Assembly (NCBI GenBank): GCA_025602905.1
Contig: JAHLKI010000035.1
Span: 178,963-242,962 of the forward strand
DNA from: Phlyctochytrium arcticum
Taxonomy: Eukaryota; Chytridiomycota; Chytridiomycetes; Chytridiales; Chytridiaceae
DNA length: 64,000 bases
Reading direction: 5' to 3'
Below the pieces are notes generated by a model, which worked only from the letters and a program-made list of their open reading frames with translations, had not been told where the DNA came from and searched no databases. Positions 36,324 to 48,825 of this stretch are shown here, in pieces. The stretch's first letter is position 1. Each line of letters begins with the position of its first letter. The position numbers and the translations under genes are program-made.

Positions 36324-37883
36324 TCAATTGCGCAGGCGAAGTTTCGCCATTGATTTTTCAAGTTCTACCACATTGGTACCTGTCGGAATATGGGTAGTTT
36401 TCAAAACATTCGACTCCAATTCGAAGTCGGACGTATATCCACATTCCTCAGACAAGTCTATCAGTGAATGCACTATATACTTATTCCTATTCCGCCTCCG
36501 GGGATTTGCATTCTCTTTACTGTCAGCTCGTGCTTCGTCTAGCGAAGCCGCAACTGCAGAGCCATGCTCTGGTTGCACTTTGCGCGTTCGTTTTGCTGCC
36601 ACTGGCCGAACAACTTCCCCATTGCTGGGTATATCCGGCCGTTCTGGCCGTTCTGGAGGGCATTCAGATACTTCACGAGACTGCCCCTTGGTACCCTTCT
36701 TGGCCCGCCGCATTTCCACAGGTATTGCGTCGAGTGCATCGCTGGCGGCCGAGGTTGATCCAGACGCGCGATGATCATTTGTTCTACTCAGGACTGAAAC
36801 CGTCGCCGCCTTGACCGTATTACGTGTCACTCCCCCTGCTTTCCCAGTGCCCGCATTAGGTCGCGAAAGTCGTGCTGTTGACTCCTCTGAACTATCTGAA
36901 TGGAAGTCCTCAGCATCCAATTCTCCATCCTGCGCTAACCTTGACGACATCGAACGAATCATATCGCCCCACTTGATGTGATCAAGACAGAGCGGGCACT
37001 CCCCCATAACAGGTAGCAGCTGCCCGCCGTCCTCCCGATCGTCCTGGCATTCCGTCTCCAGAAACCGTTGGGAGAGGCAATATAGGTGGGAGACCATCTG
37101 ACAATCGGAGTTCGGACATGTTAGCCATTCCGTTAGGTTTCCCATCTCTATCCTCTTGAAGCAGACGAGGCAATCTCTCTCGTCGGGCAAAGCTATTGAA
37201 TCCTCATCTACGATTCATTCAGTCGATGTCTAGTACGCTCGAGACAGGCATTCATACCATTTTTGGACGCCAATTTGCTCAATGGCCCATACTCCACTTT
37301 AACATGAGCTGGTGGTTTGCTCGGGAGGCTGGCAAAGCTCGCGGAAATATCCTTCTTGGTAAAGTACACACTCAGTGGCCACCGTTGCCAAGGATCTACC
37401 AGTAGCATGTCCAATAGCACCCGGAGCTTTGCAGTGATCGTAGATTCTGAGCGAGCCCCTACGTACGCTCCAGGATATGCGACACGGAAATGCCGGGATA
37501 AATGGGGCTTTTGCCATGCCCATTCAAACTTTAAAACAAAGCAAAACCAAATTTAAGTGTCATCTCGAGTGTGCCCTGCTTGAGGTGCTTACTTGTAAAG
37601 CCGCATATTTATTTGGAAAACCGTGAACAACAGCTACCATGAGCCCTACAATAGACATTTCAGTTCCAAAGACACTTCAGATAAATGGTGAAGTGCACAA
37701 ACATGGACGATTCCGCTCAGTCTTTTTCGCTCCACCTTGAATCTCCCCGTTATGTTGTCGCAACCGACGCATGGGATCGGGAGTTGAACCAACATATGTA
37801 TTTCGACACCCGGGTTTCTCGGACGAGAGAAGATAGCAGCCATAAAATAAGGGATCGACACTCCGTTGTCCGTTCTGGGTCAT
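36324..37883 (-). CDS. SLX1: Structure-specific endonuclease subunit SLX1
   Basis: Catalytic partner of SLX4 that cuts branched DNA such as flaps and Holliday junctions. The start at 37883 is followed by the GIY-YIG nuclease domain: [30 protein letters not shown] with the conserved Arg, then across an intron ([18 protein letters not shown]) QFEWAWQ. A second exon part has [14 protein letters not shown]. The exon starting near 37190 carries the SLX1-type zinc-binding RING/PHD-like domain ([41 protein letters not shown]). After it comes a disordered Ser/Arg-rich tail of about 180 residues, longer than in the minimal yeast protein. It ends SMAKLRLRN with TGA at 36324-36326. The stop codons of this gene and the convergent helicase gene are only 31 bp apart, so the 3' UTRs probably overlap. 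Confidence 0.9.
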
Positions 37884-38110
37884 ACTCGCACTATTGCACA
37901 GAGTGTCGCGCTGGGATCTAAGATTGAGTCAAACACGTCAAGTAACGCAGTTGTCTCTGTGACATTTGGCCATGCCAACTGTATGTGGAACATCAGCACT
38001 CACTCGGCAAAAAGGCCATCATCAAAACAGTGTTTGCGCGAGAACAATTGTTAGAAAGGAAGAAGTATAAAAAATAATCTGTGTCCCAGTGTTGAATAAA
38101 ACACTGCTCA

Positions 38111-39787
38111 TCAGAGCCGCTGTGGGGATGAGTCTTTTCCCCGCATACTACCCCCGCCCTTTCGTTTCTTCTTTTTCTTTCCAGGACTTGTGCCCGACGA
38201 GATTGGATCTCGATCTGACACCCCCGTTGATTTTGTTGGGGAATTCGGTTTTTGAGATGACGGGGGTTTTGGCTCTTGGCCTTCCTTCGGTGGTGAACTG
38301 GAGTATGCCGCTGTGTCGCCTATATCGGATTGGACGTCTGATTCTTCGGAACAAGTTTTTGGCAGAACATCCCCACCCGGCTTGTTGTCACTTTGAAGCA
38401 GATCGCCTGAATGTGAATCACTACGATCCGCAGCGGGGTCATCATCAACAACATCATCCAGGACGGCTATTGTTAAATTCGCGGCCTCCTGGCCATCCAT
38501 GTCGTCATCAAGGCTTGTCACCGAGGGACCCAAATCAGCGTCCTCCATTGGTTTATAAGAATCATCATCGTGAGTCGCTGACAAGGGCGCGGTAATTTGA
38601 TCTGTAGGATGATGTAAAGAATATGTGAACATCAGTGGCTGCAAACAGCAAAATTGACTACAGTACTGCATACCCGGAGAAACTTTGGGGACAGGAAACA
38701 GGGATGTAGGCCGTGCCGGTGTAACTGGGGCGTGAATTTGTTCGTTCCTTGGATCGTGAGACGTGTCATCCTGATGGACATCTGCGCTGATCAGTGATAA
38801 TGGTTGTGGTTTAGGGGTATCCAATTCGGTCATTTCTGCCAACACGACGTCCGTTGGGGAAATTATTGTCGGGGTAAGACCTGGCACCTCTGTCTGGCAG
38901 GCCTGCAAAGGAATGATAATTGCATCGTCTGCCATGATCTGATGATTCGTTAGGACAAAAGCATTCACAGACGTTCAAAGACTACAAATTGTCTCACGTT
39001 GTACGTTTTGATCATGTGCAAGAAGCGCGCATAGAGATGTGATTCGGCCTATGATTTTGTTTTGGCATAACAACTTGAAATCGAAAACAACTTGGCATAC
39101 CTCAAACTCTATGAAAATTTCGCGATGATGGAACCATGCGTGGGCAAAGATACGATAAAGTCGCCGAGTAATGCTTGTCAAATGCTTCAGGGAGTTGCGG
39201 GGTATTGAGACTCTGGTGGGGATTTAATTCAAGACTCGTAATACTTGTTTGATTTCAGGCATACCTGCTGGGGAAGGACTTTTGATTGTTTAATTGAGCA
39301 ATAGCAGCATCTAATGTGTGAACTGTATAATCTAGAGCCGTACACTGCAAAATTTCCGTCAAGCCGAGAAGGAGTGACAGATATCGTAACGGCTCACCTG
39401 TTGAGGCTGAACATGCCCTGCACATAGGTACAACCAGTCAAGGGCCTTCATTTGAGGGCATGTTTCGGCAGTGCAATCGCTTTCCAATGCAATTACTAAA
39501 CCATTCAACTCCAAGCAAGTTTGTCGCAGCAACTCGTATCGCCACAAGTCAGCGTCTTGATTCTCGGGACTTGGGCAAAATAGTGCCAGGGCCGCAGGAT
39601 TGATCCGAAGGACAGATTGCAGGTACTCTTGTATGGCAAACGTTGAGTCCAGTTTGTCGAGTGGAACAGAATCCCAAGAAGACCAATCCTTGTGGGACCC
39701 ATGGGTTAGTTTACGAAGTAGCTTGTCTAGACGCCGCCCTGATACCTCATGACGGATCCCAGGACGATTCCTGCGCTGTTTGCCCAT
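38111..39787 (-). CDS. MOB4: MOB4/phocein-like protein with long C-terminal extension
   Basis: MOB4 (phocein) is a core part of STRIPAK phosphatase-kinase complexes. Exon 1 starts at 39787 and contains [49 protein letters not shown] and DWLYLCAGH (zinc ligands in C-x4-C). Further exons code [54 protein letters not shown] (the His ligands) and [15 protein letters not shown]. Where MOB4 usually ends shortly after this, a splice (intron about 38939-39003, GTGAGA...CAG) joins TYN to [14 protein letters not shown]. The protein continues about 250 residues through an acidic, Ser/Pro/Asp-rich tail ending in a Lys-rich patch ([10 protein letters not shown]). Another intron near 38605-38675 in the tail is likely. 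The MOB part is confident; the extension depends on that one splice. Confidence 0.82.
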
Positions 39788-40195
39788 GATTCACAAAGCC
39801 GCTGTCGTTACCGGCGTTGCTTTCCTGATTCCAATCGATCTTTACCGCGCGTCCGCGCACGACAAATTCCAATCACGCGCAATGGACAGAGAAACAAATT
39901 GCTTTAGGGTGAGCCTTGACGGTACGCCGTGCCCAGTTTGAGACGACTGGCAGGGACGGAGCTTGAGCGAGAGAAGGTGAACTAACTTGAGCTTTTAGTC
40001 CGGCGATTTGCAATGGCACATCCCTGTAACCCTCACGCTTCTACATGTGTGGCGCCGCTGGAAATTCAATTCAACAACTGGCACTCTAATGTTATGGCAA
40101 ACGGAGTCGAGAAACTATACAATTTATGATGACGGGCAGATTACAGGAATGCACATGGCAATGAAAAGAATGCTAAGACACAAAGAGACAAAGGT
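39788..40195. other. Upstream region of MOB4 and 3' flank of GAPDH
   Basis: About 400 bp between the MOB4 start and the GAPDH stop, both genes reading leftward. It should hold the MOB4 promoter and the GAPDH terminator. I see no conserved coding sequence or RNA gene. Confidence 0.4.
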
Positions 40196-41280
<1,085 letters not shown>

Positions 41281-41372
41281 TTAGAGTGTGTTTTGTGCGT
41301 GCGGGAAGATGCAGATGAGCAGATGAGATGAGCGAGGAAGGCGAGAGAACGCTGAACGAGGGGGGCTGGGGC

Positions 41373-41379
41373 TTTTATA
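41373..41379 (-). promoter_or_regulatory. TATA box of the GAPDH gene
   Basis: The complement reads TATAAAA within CCGGTATAAAAGCCCC, about 100 bp upstream of the GAPDH start. It is the clearest core-promoter element I found in the window. The 273 bp between the GAPDH and kinase starts must also serve the divergent kinase gene. Confidence 0.7.
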
Positions 41380-41547
41380 CCGGAAACTTCCGGAGGCGGC
41401 AATCGATTCCTGCGTCACAATGAGCTGGCACCAACCCTAGCTCGCTGCTTGCGGGGTCGGAGTTTGTTATGTCTTTCAGTCCAGCTTTCAGTCTCCTGAC
41501 GCGGCGGCCATCTCCAGGGCCATCTGAGCAAAGATTCAGAGCCTAAG

Positions 41548-42765
41548 ATGAACACTTCGCGGCAACCTTTGATGACCCCCGGTGGGGACGCAGACTCCCC
41601 CGTCCAGCATCCGCCTTCGACGACCACCCGGGACCAAGCTGGAGGGTTTGGCGGCAGAATACCGTCGACTTCGTCGCGACGAACGCTCCCGGACCATGGT
41701 CCAGGAGCAGGACCTGGGCCCATGTCCAAAGTAGCATACTATTGCTCGCTGCTCGTGACTTTTGTTGTGACATTCTTTTCTCGCTTCAAAAGTCAGGCAC
41801 GCATTCGACTGAATAATCGCAATTTGATTGTATTGCGTTCTCTGGGAGAGGGAGGGTTTGCCTTTGTTTCGCTAGTGAAGGATGCGAGTACTTCGGAATT
41901 GATGGCCCTCAAACGCGCTCGGATTCAACTACCAGAACATGAACAGCGGATCAAGAAAGAAATTGAAGCCCATGGAAAAGTGCGTTCCAACCACGTCGTT
42001 CCACTGATTGACTCTGCTCTCGTCAGAGGCTCCAATGGAATGCAAGAGGGCCTTTTACTTTTGCCGTATTTCGAGCGCGGGACTGTGCAGGATGTGATAG
42101 ATCGGAAAGGCCCACTGCCGCTGGCGGCAGCTTTGCGATATACGATCCATGTGTGCGAGGGCCTTGCAGCTTTTCAGTAAGCAAACAAAGACCTCCCGCA
42201 AATAGCATCATTCGCTAACCTGTTGATCAAAGCTCCTGCAATCCCCCGCTGGCATTTCGCGATCTGAAACCTGCCAACATCCTTATATCGTCGCCTGATA
42301 ATCTTGGGGTCTTAACGGATCTCGGGTCGGTAGCCCCTGCCCGTGTCTCTCTGACCAACCGCCAAGATGCCCTGGCTCTTCAGGAAGAGTGCGCGGAGAC
42401 TGTGACAGCTCCATACCGCGCCCCTGAGCTTTTTGATACTCCAAGTCAAGGCTTTCTGACGGAACAGTCTGACATTTGGGGATTGGGCTGCACGATATAT
42501 GCCATGCTATATGGAGAGTCCCCATGTATGTATCCCGTTGATCCGTACAAGAATCTTTCGTAGGCTAATGTTTTGTGTGACAGTTGATGGGTCACTTACC
42601 GCAGCCATGTCAGGCCAAATACCATTCCCAAATAAGGATTCCTATCCCAGTGCCATTCGGGAAATAATATCAGATTGTCTAAGAACAGATTGGACGAAAC
42701 GGCCATCAGCACAAGGAGTTGCGGAACGATGTCGTATTTTGTCAGACGCCTCTGGGCAGGTATAA
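41548..42765 (+). CDS. STK16: STK16-type serine/threonine protein kinase
   Basis: Kinase of the NAK family STK16/Env7 branch, membrane-associated kinases linked to Golgi, TGN or vacuole function. Three exons (introns about 42179-42231 and 42526-42582). A disordered Pro-rich N-terminus is followed by a hydrophobic stretch with cysteine (VAYYCSLLVTFVVTFFSRF), perhaps a membrane contact. The kinase core then has LGEGGFAFVSLV (glycine loop), ALKRARI (ATP lysine), catalytic loop FRDLKPANILI, TDLGS in place of DFG (the DLGS form is usual in STK16), APYRAPELFD, and DIWGLGCTIYAMLYGESPF joined to a last exon ending RPSAQGVAERCR. The HRD histidine is Phe here. The Lys, catalytic Asp and metal-binding Asp are kept, so activity is plausible. 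It ends with TAA at 42763-42765. Confidence 0.85.
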
Positions 42766-42902
42766 TCGGCCAACGCACTCTTTGTATTTATGTCGCTGGT
42801 CTGTATCATAAAAGCTGCTACTATCCGCTCTGACTTTCAAATATGATGATTGAGCAATTTTGGAAAATTCGCGTTTCTGACCCTGAACAGGGAATCTGTT
42901 GT

Positions 42903-43325
42903 TTATTTTGCTCTCCAGCGCTGACTGCAGGCTACGGCATGCACGGACCAGCCATACTCGCGAGTGTGCACTGCGCTGAAGGTCCTTTTTCCACAATCAT
43001 ATTTGTAGAACGTATCTATTCCGGACGCATGTAGGGTGTCTGGAACATTCGCTCCGTGTATCTTGGTTGCGGTGTGTGCGTCCGAATAGACGTAAAGGCC
43101 GGCGTAAGCATGTGTTCGGAGGTCTCGGAAAAGGATAAGAAAATGAGGAGACTTGGTGGCACCAAGGACCTATGTTTTATGAGCAATCTGTGGGATTGTG
43201 AACCGACTTTTCGTCTACTTACCTCTAGAGCCTCGAGCTGCACGGTCTGATTCACGGCACCCGCCAGGCACACTTGAACTAATGCATTTTTAATGAGAAC
43301 TCGATTGGATGGCTCTTTCTTGATG
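42903..43325 (-). other. CKK domain of the CAMSAP-like gene
   Basis: Two exon parts flank the intron at 43170-43222. The last exon is 267 nt, 88 codons plus stop, open throughout only in the frame fixed by the splice. Residues typical of CKK domains are present: SNR-LIKNAL at the start, the FLILFRD strand, GLYVY, and YKYD-x5-FS near the end. Confidence 0.82.
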
Positions 43326-46300
43326 GCTTTCGGGGGAATACTGGGTTTTGTGAGCCGTCGGTGTGGCGTCCGACGAGGAATGTGACTATCGTGTACCATG
43401 GGGGAAAGGCCAGAGCCCCCTTCGGAAGCTGTATCATCAATCCGCTTAAGAGGGGTGCTCTTCACGCCAGCGTGTTGTGAGACATGTGCTCCCTCTTGGG
43501 GCGACGGGGTATGCGTCTCCAGCTGGTGTACGTTCCGGGTTGAGCTTGCACTCTGCCGTCGTGACTTGGGTGATGATGTATTGGTACGTACCGAAGCGGC
43601 GCGGGAACCGTCCACCCGATTGACGTCGATGCGGGCGGTTTCAGCCTTTCCAGACTCATTATCATCATCAGTTTCAGCTAGCGGGTAAGATCTCAAGCCG
43701 ACAGCCCCTCGTCGCATTCCATTTTTACGCACAGAACTCTCAGTATGGTCCGGCGTTGTAGCTTCTATTTCCGCAGCAGGTGCAATTTGTGGGAGGCTTA
43801 TTTTGGTAGCATGAGCCGCGGAAGGTTTCGACAAGACCTCTACTACCTTGGTATCACCGCTCCGATTGCCTACGCTATCAGTAGAGGTGTGATATGGCTG
43901 CTGGGACATGGGTGGCAGGGTATCGTCTGCGGGTACTGGGAGGGGAGAAGGATGAGAGCGGATGCGGATAACATTGGCGGAGAGAGGAGTTTTCCGATAT
44001 GGTTTTACTTGCGCCGAGTTTTCCTCATCCGTCACCCAACCCTCATCTTCATCTATAGCAGGAGCGGCATCTTGCTTGTGCAGGGGGTCGGGGTCTCCGT
44101 TGTCGTCCGAGTCCGTTTCCCAGGCTTCATCCTCCACTGTAGCAGCCTCGCGTGTGGGCGAAACCTCCGGATGTGACCACTTCGGTGACCTTGAATCAGA
44201 ATGTTTGGTTCCCTCCCCTGTTTCTCCAAGTTCGAGCGCCATTGGTGATCCAATTTGCCGATCGGATGAGCTCAGATCGTCGATTTCGACACCGCGCAGC
44301 TGGGAATCAGCGGATGTAAGCCGTTTGCGAGTCGGCGGCCGCTTGACTGGTGGTATAATGTTATCATAGCAGACGCTCCGGGTTTGTGCCCCGGCAAAGT
44401 CTATATCCTTACTCGCAAGCGCAGTCGTTGGGGGGGAATCATGTGCGGCCGAGCCGTACCGGCTATCCGGCGCAGATTCATACATCTCTTCGAAGCTGCT
44501 GTTTTTCGGATTGATCAGCTTACCATTGCCTCGTAAAGATTGCGATGAGGTGACTGTGATAATCTTTGCTGTAGACAGCGCAGGGAGTGGAACATGCTTG
44601 GTGACTGCTTGCTTCTTTGGTGGCAAGATAGAATCCCTGCTGGCAGGTTTCACATGCCCTGTGGAAATATTTATATTGCTGTACCCCTCTAAGGTAGGCA
44701 AAACTGCCCTCAATTCCGCATCTCCCGTATTAGCCCGTAACTTATGACGTGGGGAGTCAATCAACCGTGTCTCTGGCCATAACTTCGATACAGGCATATC
44801 ATGTAATCCAAGGTCCTCATTCTGCTCATTATGCAAAACACGTTGCGAATGTGTATCTCGAGAACGGGGTGGTGCACAGAAGGATCTGGGCACGTTTGTT
44901 TCTTCACTATATCGGTAACTCGGGTCTTTCAGGTCTATACCGGCTGAGTTCCGGCAACTAGTACCTTGACTGTCCCTAAGCCATTTCCGAGCTGATCGGT
45001 GCGGATCAGAAGGGTTCGCAGAAGGCAGCGCATTGGATGCGGATTGGATATTGGCGTGAGACCCCTTGGCAAGGTACGACGCCGCGAATGATGTTATAGT
45101 CGAATGCACTTCGCTCGTGAGCTTCTGTTGTTCGAAAGAATCATGAGTAAGTGGGAGAGAACCGGCCGCAGGTGTAGCAGGAATAATGACTCCATAGCTT
45201 TCGGAAGGTATCTCGTGTTGCTCAGTGGCTGCAGCTTTCGACGACTGCGCTCCCGTATGGCTATTCCGTGAAGTCCTAAAAGCGCATCCACTTTCTCCTG
45301 AATGTCCAGAGTTTTCGTGCACCGCAGACTGCGGGGGCTCACTTTGGGATTGCGGCTGTGTTTCATGATTGCATGGAGGGGTATCAGGCGGTGGTAATGT
45401 ATCGGGTTTAAAGGGAACGTTATTCGGGAAAGTCACACACTCAGATGCCACTCCTGTAGCCGGTTCGGAATTATACTGTAGAATATTGCCAGCTACGGGT
45501 AAGTCCACTAATTTATCGTTACGCATCTCAGGTGGGTTTGCTTTCTTATGCAAGGTTTTTTGGCGACGCGTAATCGATTTTGAAAGCACTGCTGCACTTG
45601 TGCTAGCCTCGACACACCCACCCTGGTTTAGGTTAGGTCCAGTTTCAGAAATGTCTGTCTCTTTGCCCAAGTGGGAGAAGGCGCCCTTGATATTGTCTTT
45701 GGTAGGTGCCGCAGCATGCAAGCTCGATGCATCACTCTCTTTTCGGCTGGTAAGCACATATGTCTTAATTGATGTAGACAAACGCGTTTTAGTGACTGAT
45801 TTCAACGCTTCGCCAGCCGCTTTGGTGCTCGAGTGACCGACAAGCTTCCCGCAGTGCTCATCTTGTTCCTCGCGAGAATTCAAACTGCAGCCATCGCTTC
45901 TTTTCGGAAGTTCTAAGGCATCACTGGCCTCGCGCTCAAGATGCTGCATTCCGAACCTGTTTATACCAGAGATGATTATTAAAGAGATGCGGAATAACCG
46001 TCAAAAGATGTCGACTGACCGAACTAGTTGCGCCAAAACACCTCTCGCGCACGCGCTAATTATAGTACCCGCCCGCTTGCAGTTGTCTACCACATTCGCC
46101 ATTTCCTGTCCATCAAAACTGATTTCCAGTTTCATACCACTCATGATATCGTTAAGTTCAACCCAGGGATGGAGCGGGCTAGGGACTGTTTCCGCAGTTG
46201 TACGCGACAAGTGTCGGGCTAGTGTCACAAGGTGTTTGCCATCAATAAAATCGTCAATATCATCGATGTTCGGTATAATGCAACCGCGGCTCTCCAAAAA

Positions 46301-48018
46301 CGTGTGTGCCCACATACAGAGCCCGTCTTGCTGGTCATACGGTGAAACGGACATGCTCCATCCGTTGTTACTAGATCCGCAAACTGAGCTGCGCAGTCGT
46401 TGAAAATTGCATTACACTTTAGCTTACCGCATGGAAAGTACCATACTCGCCACAGTCAGATCGTGTGATTCGGCGACCATAAATGCCTCGATTAGGTTGG
46501 AGTGGATGCTCTGCCAGAAGTTCAAAAAATGTACAACTCTGAGCTACATTTTTTAAAGCCTACCTCATAGAAGGGTGTGTCATCTTCTATCATGGCTATC
46601 ACGTTCTCACGCCACCGCCCGGTAAATTTGGCATATCCTCCCGCATCCAGCCTAGCCAAGTATCCGGGAGAGCCAAAAATACTCAATGACATTAGTCGAT
46701 ACAGGGTCGAAATCCGAAGGAGGTTGATGATCGCTCGAGGAATGTATATCTGTGGGGATTGTTACATTAGATCACAATGATGAACGCGTCAGCCTAAAGC
46801 GAAAATACTTACGGATTCGCTTAACGATGCATCTAGATTATGCCAGGTGAGGTTGAGGTCGGTGCTAACAAAGCTCCAAGCATCATCACGGCCGTCAATT
46901 CGATCTTTGTTGTTTTGTAACCACCCTGTTGAAGCGTAAGTCTGCTTCAACTTTGGCATCCTCGCGCAGACGCTGCGCACCAACCATCGTACAGCAACTT
47001 TAAAGGATGGCTATCAAAAATGTTATGCCGGAGTTATTGCGTTGGAAAGAAGTTACACCAACCTCTGTGAGCTCATATTGCCTGTCCTCCCCACGCTCGT
47101 AGTCACCTTCTATTTCAAACTCGTTTTGAGAGCTTCTGGCCCCGGCCGGGGTTTCCTTCGCGAGCGTACTTTGCGTGGAGGAATTGATCGACTCTTCTTC
47201 ATCTTTCCCTTGCAACCTTGTTACCCCTTCGGAATCGTTTTCAACCCCCTTCTCAATTTTTGACGCGTCCCAGGTATTATGTGAATTCTTGGAACATTGT
47301 GATTCCGCCCAATTCCGTATCGCATGACCAACTGCCGTACAAGCGTTCCAATCCCCGTCTTCCATTCGCCTGATCAGAGTAACGATGATGTCGCCCGTAA
47401 AATCGGCATTTTCTGGCAAGTGGTCCATACGCAAATTCAATCGACTCAAAGCTGCTATCAGGTCGGATGCGACGTCTGTGCTCAGCAATTCTGCCGAAAT
47501 GAGTTTTCCGCCATATTTCTTCAAATCGGCGATGCTTGGGTCCAAATTGGCGATAATCTACCGAGTACAATAAGGGTAAGTGTAACTATTTAAGATGCAA
47601 GGCGAAGCGGTGCAACCTTCAGGTAGGGAACGCCGGACAAAAAATCTGCTTTTGACACTTGATCTTCATGGGGAAATATTTGCAAGTACCACTCCAAGAG
47701 CTTGGCGTCCACTTCCGGCTCGTGTATCTTCTCCGGTAGTATTCCCAATAAAGCGGTCTCCTCCATGTCGTTGAGCGATCCTGAATTCCCTTGATGGTCG
47801 GCTTTTCTAATCGCACATGAGATGCGTCCCTCTTGCAAATGCCTCTGGCAAACTGTTTCTTTTTGGATGTCCGCATATCGTTGAGTTGCTGGACCTGTGT
47901 GGTCGGGCCGTGCATTGTTATGATGATCGGCCTGTCCTGTGGGCGGGGTTGTCATTGTTAAGCCGTCATTTTCGTCTTTTCCGCTGCATGCTCCCTTCCG
48001 GCCTACGGATAGATTCAT
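42903..48018 (-). CDS. CAMSAP/Patronin-like microtubule minus-end protein
   Basis: About 1,500 residues from at least seven exons. The N-terminal part has KLISAELLSTDVASDLIAAL and IEDDTPFYESIHSNLIEAFMVAE, resembling the CAMSAP N-terminal region. A calponin-homology-like segment follows (DGLCMWAHTFLESRGCIIPN, DDIDDFIDGKHLVTLARHL, about 46000-46350). A long disordered, Ser/Pro-rich middle part comes next (about 43330-45949). The C-terminus is a CKK domain: SNRVLIKNALVQVCLAGAVN to LEALE, a 53-nt intron (43170-43222, donor GTAAGT), then HFLILFRD, AGLYVYSD, FYKYDCGKRTFSAV and the stop TAA at 42903-42905, about 120 residues in all. CKK domains bind microtubule minus ends. Reading through the intron gives a false tail, which would hide this domain. 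The start at 48018 and the 5' exon borders are less sure than the CKK end. Confidence 0.8.
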
Positions 48019-48102
48019 GACACACGAGAAACGCGTGAACGCGTCCAGACGCGTTGAGCCTTGTTGAGAAAAAGCGACTTTTTTTGCTGACTTCCATATA
48101 TC
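48019..48102. promoter_or_regulatory. Very short region between divergent starts
   Basis: Only 84 bp separate the proposed CAMSAP-like start (48018) and the start of the small gene at 48103. If both starts are right, the two genes share regulatory DNA. I see no named motif. Confidence 0.3.
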
Positions 48103-48825
48103 ATGCCGCGCACCAGGTCCAGTATAAAAAACGAGAGTTCTGACACAGCATTGCCAAAAGATCAATGTCGATTTACACCCAAACCTCCATCATCTCCCCC
48201 AAAATGCTCATCGAGACCTCTGTCGTTCACCAGGCCGACTAAAAGAGATACAGAACATATTGTTGCAGTCACTTTGCTCCCTCCAACAGTATCCGCCGAG
48301 ATTTTCTTACCACGGGGCTTTCATGGGACAACCTGCGCGGATTTATGTGACTTGATTCAGGCGTGTCCAGCTTTTGTGGCCATTCTCGGTCAAGGCGAAA
48401 CTTTACAAATACAATCAGGTACTGATCCGATTTCGGCATCACATACGCAAACGCAAGTTGAGGATGAAACAAGTCAATGCACATTGGACAGATTGGGCCT
48501 GAGCGTAAAGCATAATGCCATTTGGTGTTATATTATCTGCCAAGGTAATACATGCTTGGTTGTATCGGGTCGGGGAAACCACAACTAAATATTGAACCTG
48601 CCAGATAATTTGGTTGGAAGACCAGGTTTAGATGCAACATCTATGCCCAAAAGTGCGGTATGTTTGATTTGAAAGTTATCCATACTTCACCTAACATACA
48701 CTGAAACGTGCGTTGCATAATAGTCTGCGCTGTTCCAAGAAATCCATCAAGCTTTCAAGAAGACAGATTTTCGAATAGGCAGCCTAAAGAAGTTTGGGCC
48801 TACTGGTAAAGTAGGAATAGAATGA
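48103..48825 (+). CDS. Small unrecognised protein, three exons
   Basis: Exon 1 starts MPRTRSSIKNESS and codes a basic Pro/Ser-rich N-terminus, then an ordered part: HIVAVTLLPPTVSAEIFLPRGFHGTT, LIQACPAFVAILGQGETLQIQ, LDRLGLSVKHNAIWCYIICQG. A splice (donor GTAATA, acceptor near 48605) continues as DNLVGRPGLDATSMPKSA. A second intron (GTATGT, about 48658-48720) leads to SALFQEIHQAFKKTDFRIGSLKKFGPTGKVGIE and TGA at 48823-48825. All junctions keep frame, and total length is about 200 residues. I recognise no domain. The alternating hydrophobic pattern suggests a compact mixed alpha/beta fold. The name and function are unknown; the gene is probably real because the spliced frame stays open across three exons. 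Confidence 0.55.

Noticed and set aside
43016..43221. C-terminal tail of the CAMSAP-like gene as an unspliced reading frame
   Set aside because: The frame runs straight through a GTAAGT donor into Ser/Leu/Thr-rich sequence with no match. Removing the 53-nt intron gives the CKK domain.
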